Shown here: positions 1 through 8,690 of the stretch, piece after piece
How the letters are laid out: the number at the start of each line of letters is the position of its first letter
Numbering within the stretch: position 1 is the stretch's first letter
Assembly: GCA_012729635.1 (NCBI GenBank)
Contig: JAAYCT010000002.1
Location: 1 to 55,804, forward strand
DNA from: Clostridiaceae bacterium
GTDB lineage: Bacteria > Bacillota > Clostridia > Saccharofermentanales > Saccharofermentanaceae
Reading direction: 5' to 3'
DNA length: 55,804 bases
Position numbers and translations under genes: made by a program
Notes under the pieces: generated by a model
What the model was told of the DNA's origin: nothing
The model's input: the letters and a program-made list of their open reading frames with translations, nothing else
The model's database searches: none

Positions 1-184
1 ATTCATCTGCCGCTCCTAGTGCAAGGTTTTTCTAAGATTTCGAGCTTTTCTCATGCACTAATTTTACCATTAATTTCCCTGTAACGTCCTGTTTTTAACG
101 CTTTTCAGGTTGCGCAGTAGTCCCTAATTAGAAATTTAATATTACGAACTATAGAATAATTTTTATGTGCCCTTCCATATCAGA

Positions 185-209
185 CGGATCACCATTCTTT
201 TATGATCCG
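185..209. terminator. Small hairpin, possible terminator
   Basis: CGGATCA at 185-191 pairs with TGATCCG at 203-209 around an 11-base loop. A T-rich stretch (TTCTTTTT) follows a few bases later. It could end a transcript entering from the left edge, but no gene is seen there, so the role is uncertain. Confidence 0.3.
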
Positions 210-260
210 GAGCAATTCTTTTTACCGAAATAGAAGACAATATCGATATTGCGGACAAAG

Positions 261-286
261 CTCGATGTTTCACGTGAAACATCGAG
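261..286. promoter_or_regulatory. parS site 1
   Basis: The 16-bp core TGTTTCACGTGAAACA (266-281) is the consensus ParB/Spo0J binding site. Here it sits inside a 26-bp perfect palindrome that extends five bases on each side. ParB loads here and spreads, helping segregate the origin region. The site is about 245 bp upstream of parA. Confidence 0.95.
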
Positions 287-360
287 ATGATTTAATCCGA
301 CTTGCGTCTCGAATGAATGAGTGTTTTAAATGATTCGGATTAAAATATCGATATTATGCA

Positions 361-382
361 GATTGTTTCACGTGAAACAATC
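361..382. promoter_or_regulatory. parS site 2
   Basis: A second exact TGTTTCACGTGAAACA core (364-379) lies inside a 22-bp palindrome. It is 98 bp from the first copy, and both are preceded by TATCGATATT. Paired parS sites beside parAB are typical of origin-proximal chromosomal partition loci. Confidence 0.95.
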
Positions 383-528
383 GATTGGCGCGGTTTTGTA
401 ACATAAATGCCTCTGTTTTTGTCGAAAGGCTTGCGTTTTGTCGAAAATGGTAAAGAAAATGACATGTTAGACCGCCGGTATTTTGATATGATGGTCGTAT
501 ATGAAAAAGAAAATGAGAGGATACGGCT

Positions 529-1311
529 ATGGCGAATGTGATTTCTGTCGTTAACCAGAAGGGTGGAGTCGGTAAAACAACAACCGCAATTAATTTGGGC
601 GCATATCTGGCGCTGAAGAATAAAAAGGTGTTGTTGATCGACCTAGATCCCCAGGGAAATGCGACGAGCGGCTATGGATTCGATAAATCCGGTCTGGATA
701 CGTCGGTTTACGATGTTTTGGTCAATGAGGCAGAGATATCCGAGGTGATTCAGTCAACGCAACGTAAAAACATTGAAATGTGCCCGACAAATATTAATTT
801 AGCCGGTGCCGAGGTAGAGCTTGTTTCGGCGATGTCGAGAGAAACGATATTAAAGCGCGCGATTGAGCCGGTTAAGGCAAAGTATGATTTTATTTTGATT
901 GACTGTCCTCCGTCTCTCGGTTTATTGACCATCAATGCATTGGCCGCATCTACCGGTGTTCTGGTTCCGATTCAAGGAGAGTATTATGCCTTGGAGGGTC
1001 TGACCCAGCTGATTGACACGGTCAATCTGGTAAAAAAGCATTTGAATCCGGCCATCGGAATATTCGGAGTCGTGTTGACGATGTACGATAATAGAACACA
1101 GCTGACACGACAGGTCAGTGAGGAGGTCTCGAAATATTTCGGAGAAAAGGTTTTCCATACCGTAATTCCGAGAAACGTACGTCTTGCGGAGGCTCCCAGC
1201 TATGGAAAAACGATAGCGGAATATGATCCGAAATCAAAGGGTGGAAAAGCGTATGCTGAGCTTGCGCTGGAAGTGATTAAGCGTACAAAAGCGAGAGAAA
1301 GTGTGACATAA
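529..1311 (+). CDS. parA: Chromosome partitioning ATPase ParA (Soj)
   Basis: This is a ParA/MinD-superfamily ATPase that binds the nucleoid in its ATP form and, with ParB and parS, moves and positions the replication origin. It has 260 residues, a normal length for chromosomal Soj proteins without an N-terminal helix-turn-helix. Residues 11-18 form the deviant Walker A motif KGGVGKTT. LIDLDPQGN follows around residues 36-44, and the Walker B-type segment LIDCPPSLGL lies near 122-131. The start is supported by GAGAGG at 515-520, eight bases upstream. It is followed 54 bp later by parB on the same strand, and two parS sites lie upstream, so the partition module is complete. Confidence 0.97.
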   Translation: MANVISVVNQKGGVGKTTTAINLGAYLALKNKKVLLIDLDPQGNATSGYGFDKSGLDTSVYDVLVNEAEISEVIQSTQRKNIEMCPTNINLAGAEVELVSAMSRETILKRAIEPVKAKYDFILIDCPPSLGLLTINALAASTGVLVPIQGEYYALEGLTQLIDTVNLVKKHLNPAIGIFGVVLTMYDNRTQLTRQVSEEVSKYFGEKVFHTVIPRNVRLAEAPSYGKTIAEYDPKSKGGKAYAELALEVIKRTKARESVT

Positions 1312-1365
1312 CCCCGAACACATAGATGAGCATCGAAGTGATGATTGCAAAGAGAGGTGATTTTT

Positions 1366-2250
1366 ATGGGTCCCGCAGGAAAAGGGCTTGGAAAAGGGCT
1401 GGGAGCATTGCTTTCTGTCGAAGGAATACCGGAACAGGCGATGGATTCGGTTGTTGAGCTCAAAATCAATGACATTCATCCGAATACGGATCAACCACGA
1501 AAGAATTTCAACGAAGACGGATTGCGTGAACTTGCCGAATCGATCGTTGAAAACGGTATCATTCAGCCGATTATTGTGGCAAAGAGAGGGACCGGTTATC
1601 GCATTGTCGCGGGAGAGCGCAGATGGCGTGCCGCAAGACTCGCCGGACTGTCTGTCATTCCGTCCATTATTCGAGAATTAAGCGATTTACAGACCATGGA
1701 GCAGGCTTTGATCGAGAATATTCAGCGGGAAGACCTGAATCCGTTGGAGGAAGCCTTTGCTATGGATCGACTGATGCGAGAGCACGGTTTAACCCAGGAA
1801 AAGCTGTCGAAGAAGCTCGGGAAAAGCCGGCCGGCCATCGCGAATACCATCCGCTTGCTGAGTATTGATCCGTCTTTGATGGACTTTATTCGGAACGGAG
1901 ATCTTTCCGCGGGTCACGCGAGGGCCTTACTGGCAATTTCCGATGCCCAGGAACAGAAAAAAGCAGCGGATGTGGTAATGACCAAGGAGATGAGCGTCCG
2001 CGAGACCGAGGAATACGTGAAAAAAATCCTTGCTCCGAAGCCGGAGAAGCCGTCGGAGGACGCGGAGCTCTCAAAGGAGGCGCAGGCCATCGCGATCAGT
2101 GCCGGAGAAGTCGAGAGAAAACTAACAAAGCATTTCGGAACCAAGGTCAAATTGAAGCTGAAGGATCGGAATGCCGGACGGGGGGCACTGGTTATCGATT
2201 ATTTCTCCTATGATGATCTGCAAAGGCTATTGGAGATAATTAAGCCCTAG
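1366..2250 (+). CDS. parB: Chromosome partitioning protein ParB (Spo0J)
   Basis: ParB is a CTP-dependent DNA clamp that loads at parS and stimulates ParA. The protein is 294 residues from the ATG at 1366. I prefer this start over an upstream TTG because AGAGAGGTGA lies just before it. The N-terminus has the Gly/Lys-rich GKGLGKGLGALL common in ParB. Then come the nuclease-like/CTP-binding segment with the GERRWRAARLAGL box and the ENIQREDLNPLEEA box. A helix-turn-helix follows (LSKKLGKSRPAIANTIRLL) and a C-terminal dimerisation domain ends the protein. It forms an operon with parA. Confidence 0.97.
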   Translation: MGPAGKGLGKGLGALLSVEGIPEQAMDSVVELKINDIHPNTDQPRKNFNEDGLRELAESIVENGIIQPIIVAKRGTGYRIVAGERRWRAARLAGLSVIPSIIRELSDLQTMEQALIENIQREDLNPLEEAFAMDRLMREHGLTQEKLSKKLGKSRPAIANTIRLLSIDPSLMDFIRNGDLSAGHARALLAISDAQEQKKAADVVMTKEMSVRETEEYVKKILAPKPEKPSEDAELSKEAQAIAISAGEVERKLTKHFGTKVKLKLKDRNAGRGALVIDYFSYDDLQRLLEIIKP

Positions 2251-2288
2251 AAATCAAGGTTTGTAACATTGTTACAGGAGGTAAACCG

Positions 2289-3242
2289 ATGACTTATTGG
2301 GTCGAGGTCATCATTCGTGCACTGCCGATATTCCTTCTGATCGGTTTGGGAATGATTCTTCGGAAAACAAAGACCATCAGCGAGAATACCATACCGGAAA
2401 TAAAGAAGCTGATTGTCCATGTTACCCTTCCGGCCATGCTCCTGCTTACGTTTGCAAAGACAAGGTTTCGTGCGGAGTACGGTATTATTTTCTTGATTAT
2501 GTTCCTTTTCTGCTGCCTGATGCTTTTTGCGGGAATCCGGATCGGACCGAAAATCAGTCCGAAAAACCGTTTTTATCCGGCCCTGTTCACGGGATTTGAA
2601 GCCGGAATGATGGGATATGCTTTGTTTTCGGTCTTTTTTGGCGGAGACGGAGAAAACAACTATGCATTTGCCGTCGTTGATATCGGTCAGGTTTTATTTG
2701 TTTTCTTTGTTCTTGCATTGTTTCTCCGAAAAAAATCCGGGTCGGATGCATCGCTTCTCGGCTTACTGAAGGGATTTGCGCTTTCACCGATAATTATATG
2801 CATCCTTACGGGGATCCTTCTCGGAAGTACGGGCCTTTATGATTCTCTGGAAAAGGTCCCGGGCATCGGTGCGGTTGAAGAAACGCTTATACTGCTCGGT
2901 GCAATGACGCAGCCTCTGATTTGTCTTGTGATCGGATATGATTTGCGTTTCCGCTTCTCACGTCTTTTGCGGCCTTTGTTGACGGTGCTGGGCCGGCTTG
3001 CCGTCATGATTTTAGCCGCATTTCTGATCAATACCCTTGTGATCGATCGGCTGCTCGGATTGGAACCGATCTTTCAAGTTGCCGTGTTTACGATGTTTAT
3101 TCTTCCGCCTCCTTTTGTCATTCCCGTCTATTTCGGAAAAGCATCGGATTTGGAGAAGGAGGAAATCCTCGACACACTATCACTACATACCGTAGCATCT
3201 CTGTTCGGTTTCATGCTTCTTCTTTCCGTACTGATGCGATAA
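2289..3242 (+). CDS. AEC-family transporter (auxin efflux carrier/malate permease type)
   Basis: This 317-residue integral membrane protein is predicted to have about ten transmembrane helices arranged as two similar halves. The N-terminal half contains the helix-break segment VTLPAMLLLTFAKTR that marks the auxin efflux carrier (AEC) family. The second half has the proline-rich MFILPPPFVIPVYFGK, which fits the second crossover. Bacterial members often move organic acids such as malate, but substrate cannot be read from sequence. A GGAGGT ribosome site lies seven bases before the ATG. It starts 38 bp after parB and may be read through from it, though a functional link is not expected. Confidence 0.85.
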   Translation: MTYWVEVIIRALPIFLLIGLGMILRKTKTISENTIPEIKKLIVHVTLPAMLLLTFAKTRFRAEYGIIFLIMFLFCCLMLFAGIRIGPKISPKNRFYPALFTGFEAGMMGYALFSVFFGGDGENNYAFAVVDIGQVLFVFFVLALFLRKKSGSDASLLGLLKGFALSPIIICILTGILLGSTGLYDSLEKVPGIGAVEETLILLGAMTQPLICLVIGYDLRFRFSRLLRPLLTVLGRLAVMILAAFLINTLVIDRLLGLEPIFQVAVFTMFILPPPFVIPVYFGKASDLEKEEILDTLSLHTVASLFGFMLLLSVLMR

Positions 3243-3401
3243 GGGGGCAAGAATCTTGTAAAACGCTACATTATGAAGTATAATCTGCAGGATTCCTTTG
3301 GGATAACAAAACAGATAAAAGAGTGGATTTGCTTACAAGACGCGCCGGATAAGTTCATTATCAGCAGGCGGAAGTTTTTTAGAGAATATCGGGAGGATAC
3401 A

Positions 3402-5231
3402 ATGAACAGTAAACGTTTTTCAAGAATCATTCGATTGATTTCCGCGGTTACGATTCTGGCCTTTCTGCTGACCGGGTGTTTCACCGTTCGATTACCGTTC
3501 CTTGATAAAAAAGAGACGGTAAAAGAAATGACAGAAGAAACGGAACGAATAACGCCCGAATACACGGAGAATTTTGATGATTTTGCGGACGAGGTTTTTG
3601 CCGCTTTTGTTTCCATGGATCAGATTACGCTCCGTTCCATGGTCCTTGACGAGAAAAAATTCGGGATCGAGAAAGCCCTCAGCAGCTGGGGAGATTTCAG
3701 CGAAGAAACCTCGGAGGAAGAATGGGCACTGATTGAACAGATTTACGAGAATCTTTTGGAGTATGATTACGATGAATTGTCCCGAGGACAAAGAATTACC
3801 TACGACATGCTCAAACTGTTTTTGGGCGGAGAACTCGCGTTGAAGGACGGGCCGGATTTTTATGACCCGCTGAATCCGTATTTGGGATGGCATCTGTATC
3901 TGGCCTTTAATCTGGACACCTATCAGATCCGGGATAAAGACGATCTGGATGTTTACATGACGTTGGTAAAGGACATAAAGCCCTTTGTGGAAGGTATGTG
4001 TGATTACGTGGTCAGAAGATCCGAAGCCGGAATGTTTATGTGTGACGATCACGCAACAACGGTTATCGAGGATTGCGAATCGGTAATCGATTCAAAGGGG
4101 CAAGATTTTATCGGAGGATTTGAGGATCGACTGGATGATTTTGATTTCCTTTCGAGCAAAGAAAAGCAGGAATACGCAAAAAACAATAAAGAAAACGTCG
4201 AAAGATATGTGATCCCATCCTATGAGCTGATCGTGAAAACCATTGAAGACCGGATGGGAAGCGGAGAAGAGGGCTTCGGCCTGGCAAGGTATGACGGCGG
4301 AAAAGAATACTATGAGCGCATTCTGGAAAGAAAGACCGGAACATCGATGAGTGTCGACGCACTTTTTGAGATGTTGGAGGAAACGGCGGTCACGAACAAA
4401 GAGATGTATTTTCAGTCGTCGATCATGGTCGATTACACGTTGTTGAATGATGCCTTTTCCGCATACGATGCACCGGAAAAGGTCATCGAAAATAATCTTC
4501 GGGAAATGAAGGGAAGATTTCCGGAAATTCCCGACGCGCCGGAAGACTTTTATGTTGTCGAAAAAATGCCCGATAGTTTTGCCCGATTTGCCGCCGGCAT
4601 GTACCTGATGCCGCAGGTCGACGAGCCATGGGAAAATACGTTTTATTTGAATGAGAGTTATACCGAAGGGATGGATCTGTATGAGGTCACATCACATGAA
4701 TGTGTTCCGGGACACCTTTACCAGACGGTGTATTTCCTTACGTCGGATAACTCGAACATTCCGCTGAGGTATTTGATTTCCAATTACGGAGAGGGTCTCG
4801 GAACGCAAGAGGGATGGACAACGTACATTGAGGGTGTATCGTATGAGATGGCGGGTCTTCCCGAGGCCGAGACGGAATTTGTCGGCTATTACTACCAGGC
4901 ACAGTACGCATGGATTTCGCTATTGGATATCGGGATCAACTATTACGGTTGGACAAAGGATGACGCAGAAGCGTTTTTTTCCGGCAACGGACTGGATGAA
5001 TTTATACCGGTTTCGGATGAATTGATCGAAATGGTCGATGCGATGCCGGGGATGTATTTATCCTATACGGTCGGTCGGATTGAATTTCAAAAAATGATGG
5101 ATCGCGCAAAAGCAACCCTCGGCGACCAATATTCCGAGATTGAATTTCACCGTTTTTATATGGAGGTCGGTCCGAGCACGTTTGATATCCTGAATCGTGA
5201 AATGGACGAATGGATGAAGGAATACGAATAG
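3402..5231 (+). CDS. DUF885-family putative metallopeptidase, lipoprotein
   Basis: The ATG at 3402 is preceded by GGGAGG at 3391-3396. It gives a 609-residue protein starting with a lipoprotein signal (positive N-terminus, hydrophobic stretch, lipobox LLTGC), so it is likely anchored outside the membrane. The body matches the DUF885 family. The segment TSHECVPGHLYQ carries an HExxxGH arrangement that looks like a zinc-binding site. These proteins are thought to be metallopeptidases, but substrates are largely unknown. An open frame extends 43 codons upstream, but that part has no ribosome site and would destroy the signal peptide. The neighbours give no hint of its substrate. Confidence 0.85.
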   Translation: MNSKRFSRIIRLISAVTILAFLLTGCFTVRLPFLDKKETVKEMTEETERITPEYTENFDDFADEVFAAFVSMDQITLRSMVLDEKKFGIEKALSSWGDFSEETSEEEWALIEQIYENLLEYDYDELSRGQRITYDMLKLFLGGELALKDGPDFYDPLNPYLGWHLYLAFNLDTYQIRDKDDLDVYMTLVKDIKPFVEGMCDYVVRRSEAGMFMCDDHATTVIEDCESVIDSKGQDFIGGFEDRLDDFDFLSSKEKQEYAKNNKENVERYVIPSYELIVKTIEDRMGSGEEGFGLARYDGGKEYYERILERKTGTSMSVDALFEMLEETAVTNKEMYFQSSIMVDYTLLNDAFSAYDAPEKVIENNLREMKGRFPEIPDAPEDFYVVEKMPDSFARFAAGMYLMPQVDEPWENTFYLNESYTEGMDLYEVTSHECVPGHLYQTVYFLTSDNSNIPLRYLISNYGEGLGTQEGWTTYIEGVSYEMAGLPEAETEFVGYYYQAQYAWISLLDIGINYYGWTKDDAEAFFSGNGLDEFIPVSDELIEMVDAMPGMYLSYTVGRIEFQKMMDRAKATLGDQYSEIEFHRFYMEVGPSTFDILNREMDEWMKEYE

Positions 5232-5257
5232 GGATTCTCGCTCGGAAAGGATCGAAG

Positions 5258-5932
5258 ATGCCCGTTTTTATTGCGATCTACTGTGTATTGATCGGAATGA
5301 CCTGTCGTCTTCACAGCTCGGAACGGCATCGGAAGCGCTATGCCTTTGTAAAGACGCTGACCAGCCTTTGCTTTATCGGTATTGCCGTATATGCCGGAGT
5401 GATAAGCGGAGGATCGCAATTATTTTTCTATCTGTTGCCCGGTTTCTGGTTTGCCCTCGCCGGGGATTACCTTCTCGGGTTGGCGCACGCGGAAAGAAAT
5501 TACAAGGGATTGAAGTTTCTTCTCGGAGCGGCGGCGTTTATGTTCGCGCACATTGCTTTTTATCTCGCGTTCTGCGCCGAGTTCTCATTTAACGTCAAGG
5601 AGTTGATCCTTCCGGCTCTTTTCCCCGCAATTACGTTGATTATTATACGCGGCGATGATTTTTCGCTCGGAAAGATGAAAGTGCCGGGATTGATGTACTC
5701 TTTTTTTGTTGCACTGCTCTGCTCCAAAGGGGTATCACTTTTCCTTTCGGAGGGGATCAGCGGCGGTACGGCGATGGTGCTTGCGGGCGGAATGCTTTTT
5801 CTGATATCGGATATCGTCCTCCTGTTTATGTACTTTCACGTATCGTCCCCCAAAAAGGTTTTGGGCGTAATCAATCTTGCCACGTATTATCTGGCCATGG
5901 GTTTCCTTGCTCTGAGCATTCTTGCGCTATAA
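5258..5932 (+). CDS. YhhN/TMEM86-family membrane protein
   Basis: This 224-residue, very hydrophobic protein is predicted to have seven to eight membrane helices. It resembles the YhhN family, whose animal member TMEM86B is a lysoplasmalogenase; bacterial activity is less certain. Conserved-looking acidic residues sit in AGDYLLGLAHAE and near the C-terminus in LISDIVLLFMYF, as expected for the family. The start at 5258 is preferred because GGAAAGG lies upstream. Starting earlier would overlap the DUF885 gene. It follows that gene by 26 bp and is probably cotranscribed. Confidence 0.8.
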   Translation: MPVFIAIYCVLIGMTCRLHSSERHRKRYAFVKTLTSLCFIGIAVYAGVISGGSQLFFYLLPGFWFALAGDYLLGLAHAERNYKGLKFLLGAAAFMFAHIAFYLAFCAEFSFNVKELILPALFPAITLIIIRGDDFSLGKMKVPGLMYSFFVALLCSKGVSLFLSEGISGGTAMVLAGGMLFLISDIVLLFMYFHVSSPKKVLGVINLATYYLAMGFLALSILAL

Positions 5933-6052
5933 TACTATATATCATAATTAAATACATACGAAAATAAAAAGATGCGGGATATCGTTTGGAGACCGGTCGA
6001 AAAAACCGATGGGAAGAGAAAACGCGCCGACGTTTCCGGAGGAGTATTTGGT

Positions 6053-8467
6053 TCACTCCTCCCGGTCCGAAGAACGATTGAAAAACCGGTGAAAAAGGAG
6101 AAGCATAAGATAAAACGGCGCGTTGAGATAGGCTAAGGCAAAATCGCTCACAAAAGCGCTCTCCTCGGATCCGTCGTGCACCAGATAACTGAACGTGGCT
6201 CCGGATCGGGCGATTCCGATATCCGGGAGTTCCGCGGCTCCGTCATGGATGCGAAGAGACTCAAAAAGGCTCAAAACGGTTCGGTTCAGATGTTCCTCAA
6301 AGTGCTCGAAGGCCTCAATCAGGTGTTGATTGTAGGTGAGGAAGGGATCTCCCCGCAACATGCTGACAATCTCCACGCCGTCCAGCGCGTTTTGCACCGC
6401 GACCCAATGATCCGCCCAACAGCGGTTGATCGCGTAGAGTTCCACTTGTTTTCGTATGCGCCGGTACTCGTTTTCGGAAATATCCGAGAGAAGCTTTTGA
6501 AGAAGCGGCGAATCACCGGTTTCAAGCACGCGAAGTGCATCCTTGCCGCGAAGAATATTCATGCGCTTATTCTCGACCAGCTTTCTTTGCTCGTTTGGCA
6601 TAAACGAATATTTTTCCAGCGTCGTTTTGGTGTCAAAATTTTGACCCTCGACAACGCGTTGGGTATGACGGATTGCGGATCGAACGGATCGGCTGTCGAT
6701 TCGTGTTTCCGACCGCACGAGTCGGAACTTTTCGGATAGTGCCTCTCCGATACGGTATTTAACCAGCATCGGATCCTCGAGACTGATGAAAAACCGGCTT
6801 TCTCCGGGATCTCCCTGTCGTCCCGCCCGTCCGCGGAGCTGATTGTCGATGCGAACGCTCTCGTGCCGGTTGGTTCCGATCACATACAGGCCGCCGAGAG
6901 CACAGACCTTTTCGCGTTCGGATTCGTCATGTCCGCCGAGACGGATATCGACTCCGCGACCCGCCATATTGGTTGAAATCGTTATGGCTCCGGGCTTTCC
7001 GGCATCCGCGATGATTTCGGCCTCGCGTTCATCATTTCGGGCGTTTAGCACTTCGTGCGCGATTTTTTCTTCACGAAGAAGGGCGGATATCCGTTCGGAT
7101 TCCTCCACGCTTGCCGTTCCGACGAGTATCGGCCGGCACGTTTCCGAAACGTGCCGGATTTCATCGATCAGTGCGCGGTATTTCACGTCGGAGTGTGTAT
7201 AGATATAGTCGGGGAGATCCTTTCGAATACAGGCTGTGTTCGGAGGAATCACCGTGACTGCTTTGTCGTAAAACTGTGCGAACTCGGGTGCGGCCGAGCA
7301 TGCGGTTCCGGTCATGCCGCAGAAATCGGGATACATTCGGATGAAGTGTCGAAACGTGACCGAATTCAAGACAATTCCGCCCTTATGTCGATGGATGCCC
7401 TCCTTAAGCTCGACCGCCGCCTGAAGTCCGTCCGGCCATCGCCGGAAGAGGGAAACCCGACCGGTGAACTCATCCACGAGACGAACTTCTCCGTCCCGAA
7501 CGATATAGTCGACATCTTTTTTCAGAAGAAAGAGTGCGGGCAAAATTACATTTGCCTGCGTGAACAAATCGACCGACGGGTTTTCCGAAAACATCGGATC
7601 AATCGAATCGGAACCGGCAGGGAGGAGAGACTCCGATAAATCTTCCCCGGGTTCGAAAAGATTCGGCACGCCCAAGCGGACTTCTATTTCACGAATCCCG
7701 TCCTCGGTAAGAAAAATGGTCTCCGAATACTCGTCCGTTTCAAAATGAATGCCCGGTGTAAAATCGCGAATGGTTTCGAAAAGGTCGCGCCGAAGCGGAA
7801 TTTTATCGGTCTGCTCGCCCGCGATGACCATCGGGACCCGGGCCTCGTCGATCATAATGGAATCCGCTTCATCGATGATGGCGTAATGAAAGGGACGGTG
7901 TACAAGTTCGGATTCGTCCGAGACCAGAAAGGATCGAAGATAATCAAAACCCGCCTCGCGTGCGGTAACATAAGTGATATCACAACGGTACGCGGCTTTT
8001 CGCTCCTCCGGGGAGGAGGCCTCGCGAATGAAGCCGACCGATAAGCCCAGAAGCGAGTAAACCGGTCCCATCCACCGCGCGTCACGTTCCGCCAAATAAT
8101 CGTTGAACGTCAATATGTGAACGCCTTTTCCGTCTAAGGCGCGCAACGCGGCGACAAAGACGGCGACCAGGGTTTTGCCCTCGCCGGTTAAAAACTCGAT
8201 GATGTGCCCCTCGTTCATGGAAAGAGCGGCGAGAAGCTGCGCATCATAGGGGGAAAGGCACAGAGATCTTCGGATCGCTTCCGCGAGCAACGCGAAGGTT
8301 TCGGGCGCCAAACAGGACCATGCCGCTCCGTCGGCACGGCGCTCCCGAAGGCGCAAATAATGCGCGGATAAATCCTCCGCTTCACAGCCGGAGAAATCAA
8401 ACCCGCGGATCAACGCGAGTTTTTTTCGAAAAGGGCGGAGGTTTTGATTAAGATATTTTTTGCTCAT
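6053..8467 (-). CDS. SecA-family protein translocase ATPase (SecA2-like)
   Basis: SecA drives preproteins through SecYEG using ATP. This 804-residue protein has the DEAD-motor parts in order: LTGEGKTLVAVF (Walker A), FNDYLAERDARWMGPVY, then DEADSIMIDEARVP (Walker B). The preprotein cross-linking region with VDYIVRDGEVRLVDEFTGR follows. Next come STNMAGRGVDIRLGG and LRGRAGRQGDPGESRFF from the second motor domain, and the helical scaffold. It reads DEAD where housekeeping SecA usually reads DEVD. It also lacks the C-terminal zinc-finger tail, ending in RSSDREE. Both features suggest an accessory SecA2-like copy. The housekeeping copy must lie elsewhere, so this is inference. A GGAG lies before the ATG. 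Confidence 0.85.
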   Translation of the reverse strand: MSKKYLNQNLRPFRKKLALIRGFDFSGCEAEDLSAHYLRLRERRADGAAWSCLAPETFALLAEAIRRSLCLSPYDAQLLAALSMNEGHIIEFLTGEGKTLVAVFVAALRALDGKGVHILTFNDYLAERDARWMGPVYSLLGLSVGFIREASSPEERKAAYRCDITYVTAREAGFDYLRSFLVSDESELVHRPFHYAIIDEADSIMIDEARVPMVIAGEQTDKIPLRRDLFETIRDFTPGIHFETDEYSETIFLTEDGIREIEVRLGVPNLFEPGEDLSESLLPAGSDSIDPMFSENPSVDLFTQANVILPALFLLKKDVDYIVRDGEVRLVDEFTGRVSLFRRWPDGLQAAVELKEGIHRHKGGIVLNSVTFRHFIRMYPDFCGMTGTACSAAPEFAQFYDKAVTVIPPNTACIRKDLPDYIYTHSDVKYRALIDEIRHVSETCRPILVGTASVEESERISALLREEKIAHEVLNARNDEREAEIIADAGKPGAITISTNMAGRGVDIRLGGHDESEREKVCALGGLYVIGTNRHESVRIDNQLRGRAGRQGDPGESRFFISLEDPMLVKYRIGEALSEKFRLVRSETRIDSRSVRSAIRHTQRVVEGQNFDTKTTLEKYSFMPNEQRKLVENKRMNILRGKDALRVLETGDSPLLQKLLSDISENEYRRIRKQVELYAINRCWADHWVAVQNALDGVEIVSMLRGDPFLTYNQHLIEAFEHFEEHLNRTVLSLFESLRIHDGAAELPDIGIARSGATFSYLVHDGSEESAFVSDFALAYLNAPFYLMLLLFHRFFNRSSDREE

Positions 8468-8480
8468 GAAAGCATCTCCG

Positions 8481-8690
8481 TCAGATATATCGGGCGGCGA
8501 CCCGGATCGCTTCCAGAAGGCCGGTCGCGTCCGCGATGCCCAAGCCTACGATATCCAGAGCGGTTCCGTGATCGACTGAAGTACGTAGAAACGGCAGACC
8601 CAGTGTAAGCGAAACCGTTTTCTCAAAGTTGAGGGTCTTTGTCGCGAATGGCCGTCCGTCCGAATCGAGTTTTCGTAGCTCGGCGACACA
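8481..8690 (-). pseudogene. pdxA: 3' remnant of pdxA (4-hydroxythreonine-4-phosphate dehydrogenase)
   Basis: Reading the minus strand directly after the ECF gene's stop, about 69 codons stay open to a TGA at 8481-8483. The translation contains [20 protein letters not shown] and then [18 protein letters not shown], which is the C-terminal end of PdxA, an NAD-dependent enzyme of pyridoxal phosphate synthesis. Everything upstream of this tail, including the metal-binding histidines and the catalytic core, is missing. There is no start codon with a ribosome site. The frame is the same as the ECF gene, separated only by its stop. I read it as a decayed gene left after a deletion. Confidence 0.85.

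Larger units (their letters stand above)
1..528. other. Non-coding, AT-rich region upstream of parA
   Basis: No convincing gene is visible. The stretch holds two parS sites, a hairpin near 185-209, and a repeated module: the 10-mer TATCGATATT occurs at 241-250 and 346-355, each time shortly before a parS copy. Between the copies lies an inverted repeat, TTTAATCCGA at 291-300 against TCGGATTAAA at 335-344. Just before parA the 11-mer TTTTGTCGAAA is repeated directly at 417-427 and 436-446. A weak promoter may be ATGACA (459-464) with TTTGAT (482-487). Position and content suggest an origin-proximal segment; I see no DnaA-box cluster to prove an origin. Confidence 0.6.

Noticed and set aside
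3273-3401. N-terminal extension of the DUF885 protein
   Set aside because: The extra 43 codons lack a ribosome site and would bury the lipoprotein signal that begins at 3402.
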